A stretch of DNA of 16,680 bases from an uncultured Johnsonella sp. GTDB lineage: Bacteria; Bacillota; Clostridia; Lachnospirales; Lachnospiraceae. Position 1 is the stretch's first letter. Each line of letters opens with the position of its first letter. Below the pieces are notes generated by a model. It was not told the DNA's origin, searched no databases, and worked only from the letters and a program-made list of their open reading frames with translations. The stretch lies in contig CAJPUK010000037.1 in NCBI GenBank assembly GCA_905373785.1, positions 1 through 16,680 on the forward strand. The letters run 5' to 3'. Shown here in pieces: positions 5,769 through 13,559 of the stretch. The translations under genes were made by a program, and so were the position numbers.

Positions 5769-6683
5769 GTGAAGATTTCAGTTGTTATGGCTGTATATAA
5801 CGGAGAAAAATATATAGAAGAGCAATTGATGTCTATTTTATCACAAAGTATCATGCCTGATGAACTTATAATACAGGATGACGGCTCAAGCGACTCTACA
5901 ACAGATAAAATTCAAAGTATCACAGAAAAAAGCGATGTCAGTGTAAAGCTTGTAAAAAACAAAGAAAATCTGGGTTTTTCAAAAAATTTTATAACTGCAA
6001 TAAGTGCTGCATCGGGTGAATACATCTTCCTTTCCGATCAGGATGATATATGGAAAAAAGATCGGATAAAAAGAGCCCTGAGTGTTATGGAAGACAATAA
6101 GAATATATTGGCTTTGTCATCCGCTTTTGATTTGATTGATGAGGATGGAGTTGTAATAAAAAAAGCTAACAACAGCAAAAAACTTGTAAATATATCTCAA
6201 AAGGAGTTTATAAAACATCCTAAATTTCCGGGCATGGCTATGGTTTTTAAAAAGGAATTATGGGAGTATTTACAACATAGCGGGAAAGTTGATTGGGAGT
6301 CGGGTATTGCACATGACTGGGCTATTAATTATGTAGCTTTAAAAAAGCATGGAATGTATAAGCTGGAAGAATCCTTGATTTGTTACAGGCAGCACAGCTC
6401 TAATACCTTCGGAACTGCAATGGCAGGCGGCTTTAATCAAAAGGATAAGCGAATAAAGCTTATAAAAAGTCTTATGGATAATGCAAGAGGTATTAAAGCC
6501 GAGTCTCAAAGCGAAGAAAAGTTACTTGAAGGAATTGTAAGCTTTAATGAAAAAAGAATACATTTTTATGAGCATGACCGCTTACTGAGGCTGTTGCTGC
6601 ATGAGTTTGCTCATATGAAGTATATATCGCTCAGGTCAATCATGGGTGATATATATACGAATTTGAGGGGAAGGAACAGATAA
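5769..6683 (+). CDS. GT2 family glycosyltransferase (rhamnosyltransferase-like)
   Basis: A 304-residue GT-A fold enzyme. The N-terminal nucleotide-binding part shows SVVMAVYNG (4-12) and QDDGSSDST (36-44); the metal-binding motif is SDQDDIW (89-95), the form common in GT2 rhamnosyltransferases of O-antigen and cell-wall rhamnan loci. It should act at the cytoplasmic face, adding a sugar from a nucleotide donor to a lipid-linked chain. Donor and linkage cannot be read from sequence. The GTG at 5769 is preferred over the GTG three codons upstream because AGAGGTG (5756-5762) is six bases before it and the protein then begins MKISVVMAVYNG. The next gene begins two bases after the stop. Confidence 0.88.
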   Translation: MKISVVMAVYNGEKYIEEQLMSILSQSIMPDELIIQDDGSSDSTTDKIQSITEKSDVSVKLVKNKENLGFSKNFITAISAASGEYIFLSDQDDIWKKDRIKRALSVMEDNKNILALSSAFDLIDEDGVVIKKANNSKKLVNISQKEFIKHPKFPGMAMVFKKELWEYLQHSGKVDWESGIAHDWAINYVALKKHGMYKLEESLICYRQHSSNTFGTAMAGGFNQKDKRIKLIKSLMDNARGIKAESQSEEKLLEGIVSFNEKRIHFYEHDRLLRLLLHEFAHMKYISLRSIMGDIYTNLRGRNR

Positions 6684-6685
6684 AG

Positions 6686-7573
6686 TTGGATATAGGAGTT
6701 GTATTGGTGACATACAATAGGGCAGAGAAATTAAAAAAAGCCCTTGAGTCATATGAAAAACAAAGGTTCAAACCTAAGTATATTTATGTGGTAAATAATA
6801 ACAGTACGGATAGTACCGCTGATTATCTTAAGACCTGGGAAAGTGCCGATTCCGATATAGAGCATAAGGTTTTTTCTTTGGAAAAGAATATCGGCGGCAG
6901 CGGAGGCTTTCATTATGGACTGTCACTTGCCCAAGATACGGATATTGACTGGGTATGGCTTTCAGACGATGATGCATATCCCGATGAGTGCTGTTTGGAA
7001 TATATGAAGAATTATATTCTTGCCGATAAAGAAAAAGATGTATCCGCAATATGCAGTTTGGTTTGGAGCGACGGTGATATTGATACATGGCATAGAAGAA
7101 GGTTTAATAAAAAATTCGGCATCATAAGGGAAGAAAGAATAGATAAAAGAGAGTATGAAGATAACTTTGAGCTTGATCTTCTTTCTTATGTAGGGGTACT
7201 TATAAAAAAAGAAAGTCTGTTGTCCGCAGGCTTGACAAGGGAAGAGTTTTTTATAGCCTATGATGACAGTGAACATAGTATAAGACTGAGAAAAGAAGGT
7301 AAGATAATTTGCATTCCCAAGGCAGTGGTAGTACATGATGCGGAGCCGGAAAGCCCTGCTGCGGTTTCATGGAAAAAATACTATGTTATCAGAAATAAAA
7401 TATACAGTTACAGAAAGCATTTCGGATATATACAAAGTCATATTTTAGCATGGTATTACAGACTTAAGAATGCCGATAAAAAAGCTCTTAATGAAATGAC
7501 TAAAAAAGCTGTTAAGGCGGCTTTTAAGGGGGAGTTGGGAGTGGATGACTTATATAAGCCGGGGTGGAAGTGA
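6686..7573 (+). CDS. GT2 family glycosyltransferase (GlfT1-like)
   Basis: A 295-residue GT2 enzyme with VVLVTYNR (5-12), VNNNSTD (36-42), NIGGSGGFHYG (68-78) and the metal motif SDDDAYP (93-99). The NIGGSGGF block before a DDD motif is characteristic of the group containing mycobacterial galactofuranosyltransferase GlfT1 and related rhamnosyl/galactofuranosyl transferases. FIAYDDSEHS (about 191-200) probably holds the catalytic acidic residues. It starts with TTG at 6686, since no ATG or GTG precedes the conserved beginning; GGGGAAGGAA (6667-6676) lies upstream. The furanosyltransferase-like signature is notable because a galactopyranose-mutase-like gene is in the same locus. Donor identity is inference. 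Confidence 0.87.
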   Translation: MDIGVVLVTYNRAEKLKKALESYEKQRFKPKYIYVVNNNSTDSTADYLKTWESADSDIEHKVFSLEKNIGGSGGFHYGLSLAQDTDIDWVWLSDDDAYPDECCLEYMKNYILADKEKDVSAICSLVWSDGDIDTWHRRRFNKKFGIIREERIDKREYEDNFELDLLSYVGVLIKKESLLSAGLTREEFFIAYDDSEHSIRLRKEGKIICIPKAVVVHDAEPESPAAVSWKKYYVIRNKIYSYRKHFGYIQSHILAWYYRLKNADKKALNEMTKKAVKAAFKGELGVDDLYKPGWK

Positions 7574-7577
7574 GTTT

Positions 7578-8369
7578 ATGACGAAAAAAATAAAAGCCAG
7601 ACTTAATACTTTTAACTACTATATCCCCTTATTATCGGAACTTATAATAAGAGATATAAAACTGAAGTATAGGAAAAGTTTTTTGGGATATTTGTGGAGT
7701 ATACTGAGTCCTCTTATGACAATGTCCATCATGCTGATAGTATTTTCCAATATATTCAGATTTGATATAGAACATTATGCAGTGTATCTGATAATAGGGC
7801 AAATAGTATTTAATTATATTTCGGAATCAAGCAATATAGCAATGTGGTCAATTACCAGTAATGCAGCCCTGCTTAAAAAAACATATGTTCCAAAGTATAT
7901 TTTTACTTTTTCTAAAATATGCAGTTCTTTTTTGAATATGATATTTACTTTGGGAGCGCTTTTGATAGTTTGCCTGTTAAGTCAAATAAGGATAAACATA
8001 TATATGTTATTTATTCCCGTAATATTATTGCAGATTTATATATTCAGTATAGGATTGGGACTTTTTATTGCACAGGCTACGGTGTTTTTCAGAGATATAA
8101 AGTATATATATACAGCCTTTTTAACTGCCTGGATGTATGCCACTCCTATATTTTATCCTATAAAAAGCGCATCAATTCCGGTACAGGTATTTATAAGATA
8201 CTTCAATCCGCTATATTCCTATATAACACAGTTTAGGCTTATAGTGCTGGAGGGCGTATTTCCTGATTATAAGTTAATTATATATGGATTTGTTGTTGCT
8301 TCGGTTTCAATGCTGTTAGGTTCCATATGCTTTATATACAATCAGGATAAATTCATCCTTTATATATAA
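7578..8369 (+). CDS. ABC-2 type polysaccharide exporter permease (Wzm/TagG-like)
   Basis: A 263-residue integral membrane protein with six hydrophobic segments (about 30-55, 63-85, 108-135, 139-165, 172-195 and 230-250). The N-terminal RDIKLKYRKSFLGYLWS block is the standard interface sequence of ABC-2 polysaccharide exporters, which move lipid-linked O-antigen, teichoic acid or other wall glycans across the cytoplasmic membrane. It pairs with the ATPase gene that starts 20 bases later. The ATG at 7578 follows the previous stop by four bases; an in-frame ATG at 7545 would add 11 residues overlapping the previous gene and cannot be excluded, since its upstream GGGAG is also acceptable. Confidence 0.9.
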   Translation: MTKKIKARLNTFNYYIPLLSELIIRDIKLKYRKSFLGYLWSILSPLMTMSIMLIVFSNIFRFDIEHYAVYLIIGQIVFNYISESSNIAMWSITSNAALLKKTYVPKYIFTFSKICSSFLNMIFTLGALLIVCLLSQIRINIYMLFIPVILLQIYIFSIGLGLFIAQATVFFRDIKYIYTAFLTAWMYATPIFYPIKSASIPVQVFIRYFNPLYSYITQFRLIVLEGVFPDYKLIIYGFVVASVSMLLGSICFIYNQDKFILYI

Positions 8370-8389
8370 TATTGAAAAGGAACAAAAGA

Positions 8390-9133
8390 ATGCAGCATAC
8401 AGAGAAAATAATCGACTTAAAGGATGTTACGGTAAGATTTAACAAGGCATCGGAGAACATCAATAACTTAAAAGAGTATTTTGTTAAATTGGTAAAACGG
8501 GAACTTATGTTTGAAGAGTTCTTAGTATTACAAAATATAGATTTAGAAGTGAAGAAGGGAGAAGCATGGGGTATAGTGGGAACTAACGGCTCGGGCAAGT
8601 CGACCCTGCTTAAGCTGATATGTGGGATATTCAAACCATATAAGGGCAGTGTTCAAGTTGAGGGAAGGGTAGCACCTTTGATAGAGCTTGAGGCGGGTTT
8701 TGATGAGGACTTGACAGCCAGAGAAAATATATTTTTAAATGGAGCGATATTAGGTTATAACAGAAAGGATATGCAAAAGCACTTTGATGAGATCGTAGAG
8801 TTTTCGGGCTTGGGAGATTTTTTAGATATACCGATAAAAAACTATTCCTCAGGTATGGCGGCAAGACTCGGTTTTTCAATCGCAACCGCAGTAGACCCCG
8901 ACATATTGATATGTGATGAGGTACTTGCTGTCGGAGACTATCTTTTTCAAAAAAAGTGTGAGAAAAAGATGAATGAGTTAAGAGATAAGGGTGCAACCCT
9001 GCTTTATGTCTCTCATGCCATAGAATCTGTTAAAGATGTGTGTGATCATGCACTGTGGTTAAGTGAGGGTAAGATTGTTATGAAAGGCAGTGTAGATACC
9101 GTTTGTGACAGCTATATGGAGCAAAGAAAATAA
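8390..9133 (+). CDS. ABC exporter ATPase (Wzt/TagH-like, no sugar-binding domain)
   Basis: A 247-residue nucleotide-binding protein: Walker A GTNGSGKST (64-72), signature YSSGM (152-156), Walker B ILICDEVLAVGD (172-183) and switch His209. The extended N-terminal region before the Walker A, and the VLAVGD tail of the Walker B, are typical of polysaccharide exporters (TagH, RfbE, Wzt). It ends soon after the ATPase core, so it lacks the C-terminal carbohydrate-binding domain of Wzt proteins that recognise capped chains; substrate choice would then rest on the lipid or reducing end. The ATG at 8390 is chosen over a TTG at 8372 because AAAAGGAA (8375-8382) is ideally placed before it, whereas the TTG has no ribosome site. 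Confidence 0.92.
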   Translation: MQHTEKIIDLKDVTVRFNKASENINNLKEYFVKLVKRELMFEEFLVLQNIDLEVKKGEAWGIVGTNGSGKSTLLKLICGIFKPYKGSVQVEGRVAPLIELEAGFDEDLTARENIFLNGAILGYNRKDMQKHFDEIVEFSGLGDFLDIPIKNYSSGMAARLGFSIATAVDPDILICDEVLAVGDYLFQKKCEKKMNELRDKGATLLYVSHAIESVKDVCDHALWLSEGKIVMKGSVDTVCDSYMEQRK

Positions 9134-9175
9134 TTATGAAGAAAGGCTGTATAAAACTACAGTAAGGTGATAGTA

Positions 9176-10186
9176 ATGGTAATAACACAGACTCCTTTTA
9201 GAATGTCTTTTTTTGGAGGAGGCACGGATTTTAAGGAATTTTATGAAGAACACGGAGGAAGTGTAATATCCACTTCTTTTGATAAATATTGTTATGTAAC
9301 GGTAAGACATTTACCGAGATTTTTTGATTATGCAAACCAAATTACATATAATGTAATAGAAAGAACCAACAGTGCGGACGAAATAGAGCATCCGGCTGTC
9401 AGAGAGGCAATGAAATACCTTGATATGCATGAACTTAGGGTTGTGTATGAGGCGGATCTGCCGGCAAGGTCGGGGCTTGGTACCAGCAGTTCTTTTGCGG
9501 TAGGTTTATTAAATGCTTTTTACGCACTTAAGGGAAAGTACGCCGATAAAAAGAAATTGGCAGATGATGCCATATATCTGGAAAGAGTACTTTGCAATGA
9601 AAGCGGAGGAATACAGGATCAAATAGCGGCCTCATTCGGCGGTTTTAACAGAATCGACTTTGATGCGGACGGATATAGGGTAAGACCGGTTATAATATCT
9701 AAAGAAAGAAAAGAGCAATTAAATAAAAACCTGATGCTCTTCTTTACAGGATTTTCAAGATTCTCAAGCGATATTGCCGATAATCAAAAGGCTGCTACAA
9801 AGGATAAGACGGCACAGCTTAATGAAATGAAGGAACTGGTTGATGAATCCGAAAAGATATTAACTTCAAAGACCGATCTTGCAGAGTTTGGAAAATTACT
9901 TGATTATACATGGAAGTTAAAAAGAGGAATTACCAAAGCCATATCCAACGACAGCATAGATGCTTTATACAAAAAAGCCATAGATGAAGGTGCTGTGGGC
10001 GGCAAGCTTCTCGGAGCCGGCGGCGGCGGATTTATGCTTTTTTATGTGGAAGAAGACAAGCAGGAAAAGGTAAAAGAGGCACTTAAACAATTATTGTATG
10101 TACCGTTTGAGTTTGAAACAGGCGGAACACGTATAATGTACTATAGACCTGAAGAGTTTGACTTGGACAGTGTAGTAAAAAGATAG
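9176..10186 (+). CDS. hddA: D-glycero-alpha-D-manno-heptose-7-phosphate kinase (GHMP family)
   Basis: A 336-residue GHMP kinase. It begins VITQTPFRMSFFGGGTDF (2-19), the strongly conserved start of HddA-type heptose kinases, followed by the phosphate-binding motif PARSGLGTSSS (96-106) and the C-terminal motif GGKLLGAGGGGF (275-286). The family phosphorylates D-glycero-D-manno-heptose 7-phosphate at C1 to give the alpha-1,7-bisphosphate, the route that leads to GDP-heptose; the ADP-beta route uses a PfkB-type kinase instead. This makes GDP the likely nucleotide for the HddC half of the fused protein at 2040-3368. The ATG at 9176 is preferred over a GTG at 9167 because AAGGTG (9164-9169) then serves as ribosome site. 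A related fucose/other sugar kinase is a less likely alternative. Confidence 0.88.
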   Translation: MVITQTPFRMSFFGGGTDFKEFYEEHGGSVISTSFDKYCYVTVRHLPRFFDYANQITYNVIERTNSADEIEHPAVREAMKYLDMHELRVVYEADLPARSGLGTSSSFAVGLLNAFYALKGKYADKKKLADDAIYLERVLCNESGGIQDQIAASFGGFNRIDFDADGYRVRPVIISKERKEQLNKNLMLFFTGFSRFSSDIADNQKAATKDKTAQLNEMKELVDESEKILTSKTDLAEFGKLLDYTWKLKRGITKAISNDSIDALYKKAIDEGAVGGKLLGAGGGGFMLFYVEEDKQEKVKEALKQLLYVPFEFETGGTRIMYYRPEEFDLDSVVKR

Positions 10187-10207
10187 GTAAAACAGGAGGT
10201 ATAACTA

Positions 10208-11245
10208 ATGAGCAAAGTAGCGTTAATTACAGGAATTACAGGTATGGTAGGTTCACATTTATGTGATTACTTACTGGAAAATACAGATTGGGAAGTTTAC
10301 GGTGTGTGCAGATGGAGAAGTCCTATGGACAATGTTCAGCACTTGATAGACCGTGTAAATAAGAAGGACAGAGTATATTTTGAATATGCGGATCTAAATG
10401 ACCAGGTTTCTTTGTTACATGTACTTAAAAAATGCAAGCCGGACTATATATTCCACCTTGCGGCACAAAGCTATCCTATGACAAGCTTTACAGCACCGAT
10501 AGATACCATGAATACCAATATTTTGGGAACCTCAAGACTTTTGGAGTCGGTAAGGATTTTAATAGATGAGGATAAGGAGTATAAGCCTGTTATACATGTA
10601 TGTGCTTCATCGGAAGTATTCGGTAAGATACCGGCAGATAAAAAACCGGAAGACGGCATAGATGAGGACTGCCCTTTCCATCCGGCATCACCTTATGCAA
10701 TCTCCAAGGTAGGTACGGATCTTCTCGGAAGATATTATGCGGAAGCTTTCGGAATGACGGTTATGACAACACGTATGTTTACACATACCGGACCAAGAAG
10801 AGGCGATGTATTCCATGAGTCTACATTTGCCAAGCAAATAGCCATGATAGAGGCAGGACTTATCCCTCCTGTAGTAAAGGTAGGTAACTTAAAGTCTCTC
10901 AGAACTTATGCGGATGTAAGAGATGCGGTAAAGGCATACTATATACTTGTAACACATAATCCTATAGCAGGAGAGTACTATAATATAGGCGGTACATATA
11001 CCTGTGAAGTGGAGGATACATTAAATGCATTGATCAATATGTCAACAATGAAGGATCAGATAAAGGTTGAGGTGGATCCCGAGCGTTTAAGACCTATAGA
11101 TGCGGATCTGCAAGTTCCGAATTGCAGTAAGTTTACAAAGCATACAGGTTGGAAGCCTGAGATAAGTTTTGAAAAGACTATGTCGGATCTTCTTAACTAT
11201 TGGAGAGACAGAGTTAAGAACGGTACTGAATTCTTAACCAGATAA
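10208..11245 (+). CDS. GDP-sugar 4,6-dehydratase (GDP-mannose dehydratase-like, probably GDP-heptose 4,6-dehydratase)
   Basis: A 345-residue extended SDR enzyme. The NAD(P) site is GITGMVG (9-15); the dehydratase catalytic residues fit Ser134-Ser135-Glu136 with Tyr163 and Lys167 (SPYAISK), as in GDP-mannose 4,6-dehydratases. FHPASPYAISK and THTGPRRGD (192-200) are also typical of that group, to which the 6-deoxyheptose enzymes DmhA of Yersinia and WcbK of Burkholderia and Campylobacter belong. It would convert a GDP-linked sugar to the 4-keto-6-deoxy form. Its position two dozen bases after a heptose kinase gene suggests GDP-D-glycero-D-manno-heptose as substrate; GDP-mannose is the alternative. 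The ribosome site AGGAGGT before the ATG is ideal. Confidence 0.85.
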   Translation: MSKVALITGITGMVGSHLCDYLLENTDWEVYGVCRWRSPMDNVQHLIDRVNKKDRVYFEYADLNDQVSLLHVLKKCKPDYIFHLAAQSYPMTSFTAPIDTMNTNILGTSRLLESVRILIDEDKEYKPVIHVCASSEVFGKIPADKKPEDGIDEDCPFHPASPYAISKVGTDLLGRYYAEAFGMTVMTTRMFTHTGPRRGDVFHESTFAKQIAMIEAGLIPPVVKVGNLKSLRTYADVRDAVKAYYILVTHNPIAGEYYNIGGTYTCEVEDTLNALINMSTMKDQIKVEVDPERLRPIDADLQVPNCSKFTKHTGWKPEISFEKTMSDLLNYWRDRVKNGTEFLTR

Positions 11246-11260
11246 ACGGAGGGCAAAAAC

Positions 11261-12508
11261 ATGAAAATAGCAGTATTGGGGGCAGGAGTTTCCGGACTTA
11301 CGGCAGCAAGACTACTGAAAGATAAGGGGCATGAAGTAACCGTATACGAGAAAGAGTCAACTCCGGGAGGACTTGCAAGAACCAGGTATACGCAAGGTTA
11401 TCTTTATGATCCTCATGGCGGTCATATATTCAACTCAAAGCATCCTGAGGTTGTAGACTGGGTATTCTCGGTACTTCCGAAGGAGAAGTGGCAGTTTACC
11501 GAAAGAAATGCAAAGGTATTTTTTAACGGCACCTATGTGTCATATCCTTTTGAGTTATCCTTATGCGAGCTTGATATAGATGATGCGGTAGAATGTGTAC
11601 ATGACTTTATATTATCCAAAGAAGGTCCGGAGCCTACTAATTTCAGAGACTGGCTTACATGGAATTTCGGTAAGGCAATAGCGGATGCTTATATGATACC
11701 GTATAATGAAAAGATATGGGCATATCCGCTTGAAGATATGGAAACGGAGTGGATGCAGGGGAAAATGCCGCTACCGACCAAAAAAGAAATGATAAAGTCA
11801 ATGTTGCTTAAAAATCCAAAAGAACGGAAGATGCCGCACTCTACCTTCTACTATCCTATAGACGGTGGAATACAGAGTATGGTCAATGCCATAGCACAAG
11901 GCTTAACAATAAAGTATGATGCGCCGATAAGCAGCATAGAAAAGAGTGATAAGGGTTGGAGAATCAACGGTGAAGGCGAATTCGACAGAGTAATATCAAC
12001 AATACCTCTACCTGAACTTCCTCAAGTTATGGAACTTCCTGAAAATATATGTGCTCATATTAAGGATCTGAAATTCAACAGCTTGACTACCATGCTCTTT
12101 AGCTGTCCTAAGACGGATATAACCTGGTTATATGTACCGTCTCACGATTATCGTTCACACAGAGTAGGCTATCAAAGTACACTTACTCCCAATTACGGAC
12201 CGAGTAAAGAAGAAGGCTGCGGAGCTTTGGAGATTATAGGCAAGCAGTTTGATATAGCTCCCGATTTTGCCGACAGAAAGGATATACTTCCGGAAGAACT
12301 GGGCTTTAAGAAGGTTATAGACAGTGAATTTACAAAGTATGCCTATGTAATACATGATAAGAATTACAGGAAAAATGTTACCGCTATAAGGTCATATTTT
12401 GAAAACGATAAGACTTTCAAAATTCTCGGCAGATGGGGCACATGGAATTACAAGAACATGGACTTATGTATGCTTGATGCCATGAACCTTGTCAAGGAGC
12501 TGTCATAA
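11261..12508 (+). CDS. UDP-galactopyranose mutase-like flavoprotein
   Basis: A 415-residue FAD protein with a Rossmann site GAGVSGL (7-13), KESTPGGLAR (31-40) and HGGHIFNS (52-59), the last comparable to the substrate-side histidine segment of galactopyranose mutases. IPYNEKIWAYP (146-156) and YPIDGGIQSM (198-207) resemble the corresponding blocks of eukaryotic-type UDP-galactopyranose mutases, and GRWGTWNY near the C-terminus resembles their FAD-binding end. True mutases interconvert pyranose and furanose forms of nucleotide sugars using reduced FAD. Which sugar this one uses is not shown; placed between a GDP-sugar dehydratase and a cupin epimerase, a GDP-heptose derivative is possible, and UDP-galactose equally so. 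It is preceded by GGAGG and its stop overlaps the next ATG (TAATG). Confidence 0.75.
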   Translation: MKIAVLGAGVSGLTAARLLKDKGHEVTVYEKESTPGGLARTRYTQGYLYDPHGGHIFNSKHPEVVDWVFSVLPKEKWQFTERNAKVFFNGTYVSYPFELSLCELDIDDAVECVHDFILSKEGPEPTNFRDWLTWNFGKAIADAYMIPYNEKIWAYPLEDMETEWMQGKMPLPTKKEMIKSMLLKNPKERKMPHSTFYYPIDGGIQSMVNAIAQGLTIKYDAPISSIEKSDKGWRINGEGEFDRVISTIPLPELPQVMELPENICAHIKDLKFNSLTTMLFSCPKTDITWLYVPSHDYRSHRVGYQSTLTPNYGPSKEEGCGALEIIGKQFDIAPDFADRKDILPEELGFKKVIDSEFTKYAYVIHDKNYRKNVTAIRSYFENDKTFKILGRWGTWNYKNMDLCMLDAMNLVKELS

Positions 12509-12867
12509 TGCTTATAGAGATAATTGAACCTTCATTTGTATTTACAGATGACAGAGGTACACTGGTACAGCTTGTCAGAGACGGATATAAACAATTTAAT
12601 ATAATTACCTCTAAGGAAAATGTTCTTAGAGGTAATCATTACCATAAATTAAACAAAGAAGCTTTCTATATAATAGACGGTGAGTTTGAGTTGCATGTGG
12701 AAAAAGACGGAGTATCGGAAGATTATACTTTTAGATCCGGTGATATGTTTGCTATTCCGCCTTATGTTATGCACAGCTTTAATTTCACCAAGCCAACCGT
12801 ACTTGCAAGTATGTATGATTTGGGCGTAGAGCTTGCAGACGGAAGTAAAGATATTTACAATGAATAA
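12508..12867 (+). CDS. Cupin-fold nucleotide-sugar epimerase/ketoisomerase (RmlC/FdtA-like)
   Basis: A 119-residue single cupin domain. Motif 1 is RGNHYHKLNKEAFYI (41-55) with His44, His46 and Glu51; motif 2 is SGDMFAIPPYVMH (77-89) with His89. The start EIIEPSFVFTDDRGTLVQL is like that of sugar 3,4-ketoisomerases and 3,5-epimerases, which act on 4-keto-6-deoxy nucleotide sugars. It is much shorter than RmlC (about 180 residues), closer to FdtA/WxcM-type domains. In a pathway that makes a 4-keto-6-deoxy-heptose, such a protein would invert C3 and/or C5 or move the keto group, as the Campylobacter MlghB/DdahB epimerases do. The exact reaction cannot be told from sequence. Its ATG overlaps the previous stop by one base, indicating translational coupling. 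Confidence 0.75.
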   Translation: MLIEIIEPSFVFTDDRGTLVQLVRDGYKQFNIITSKENVLRGNHYHKLNKEAFYIIDGEFELHVEKDGVSEDYTFRSGDMFAIPPYVMHSFNFTKPTVLASMYDLGVELADGSKDIYNE

Positions 12868-12885
12868 GTAAAAGGAGAGATAGTA

Positions 12886-13539
12886 ATGGATACCAAGTTT
12901 GTAGCAAGGGAAGTTATATTTGAGAACTTATTCAAAAGATATTCTAAGCTGGAGTCATGTAAAGAACAGATTGCAAAAGCATTTGAGATATTAAAAGAAG
13001 TTTGTGTAAATAAGGGTTGCCTGTATGTTGCAGGCAATGGCGGAAGTGCGGCGGACAGTGAGCATATAGTCGGGGAACTTATGAAGTCATTTATGGCAAA
13101 AAGACCGATAAGTGATGAACTTGCCGATAAACTTAAAGCGATGTACGGCGAAGAAGGAGAGGCACTCGGAAAAGACCTTGAAGGCGGTTTTAGAGCGGTT
13201 TCACTGCCCTCTTTGGTGTCATTGGCTACTGCAATAATTAATGATGTAAACAGTGGAGTAATATTTGCACAAATGCTTAACTCCATAGGTATAGAAGGCG
13301 ATGTATTCTTAGGAATAAGTACTTCGGGTAATTCCAAAAATGTAGTCAATGCGGCAATGGTGGCAAAGGCTAAGGGACTTAAGGTAATAGCTCTTGTAGG
13401 GCAAAAAGAATGTAAACTTGATAAAATAGCGGATGTGGTTATACATGCACCTGAGGCGGAAACATATAAGATTCAGGAATTACATTTGCCTATATATCAT
13501 ACATTGTGTTCTATGCTTGAATCGGAATTTTTTGCATAA
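12886..13539 (+). CDS. gmhA: Phosphoheptose isomerase (sedoheptulose 7-phosphate isomerase)
   Basis: A 217-residue SIS-domain isomerase converting sedoheptulose 7-phosphate to D-glycero-D-manno-heptose 7-phosphate, the committed step of heptose synthesis. Signatures: GNGGSAADSEH (50-60) with the metal/catalytic His60 and Glu64 in EHIVGEL, ISTSGNSKN (144-152), and the C-terminal ETYKIQELH (192-200) with Gln197 and His200. These are the GmhA residues known to bind zinc and substrate. The protein is about 20 residues longer than the usual 190-197; the extra length is around residues 68-100, a segment rich in charged residues between the first motif and LPSLVSLA. The ribosome site AAAGGAGA is good. 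It sits far from the hddC-gmhB gene but in the same locus as hddA. Confidence 0.92.
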   Translation: MDTKFVAREVIFENLFKRYSKLESCKEQIAKAFEILKEVCVNKGCLYVAGNGGSAADSEHIVGELMKSFMAKRPISDELADKLKAMYGEEGEALGKDLEGGFRAVSLPSLVSLATAIINDVNSGVIFAQMLNSIGIEGDVFLGISTSGNSKNVVNAAMVAKAKGLKVIALVGQKECKLDKIADVVIHAPEAETYKIQELHLPIYHTLCSMLESEFFA

Positions 13540-13559
13540 GTTTAAGAAAGGATAAAGAT

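Noticed and set aside
6962..7336. 124-codon open frame on the minus strand
   Set aside because: Antisense to a clear GT2 gene; aromatic-rich composition typical of reading the wrong strand of AT-rich coding DNA.
8372..8374. TTG as start of the ABC ATPase
   Set aside because: No ribosome site precedes it; the ATG at 8390 has AAAAGGAA at seven bases.
8631..8996. 121-codon open frame on the minus strand
   Set aside because: Antisense to the Walker A-to-Walker B part of the ABC ATPase gene; no recognisable domain.
9167..9169. GTG as start of the heptose kinase
   Set aside because: It lies within the ribosome site AAGGTG used by the ATG at 9176, and homologues start at the latter.
12855..13349. 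164-codon open frame on the minus strand
   Set aside because: It is fully antisense to the strongly supported gmhA gene, its translation is low-complexity Ser/Pro/Leu, and it matches no family.
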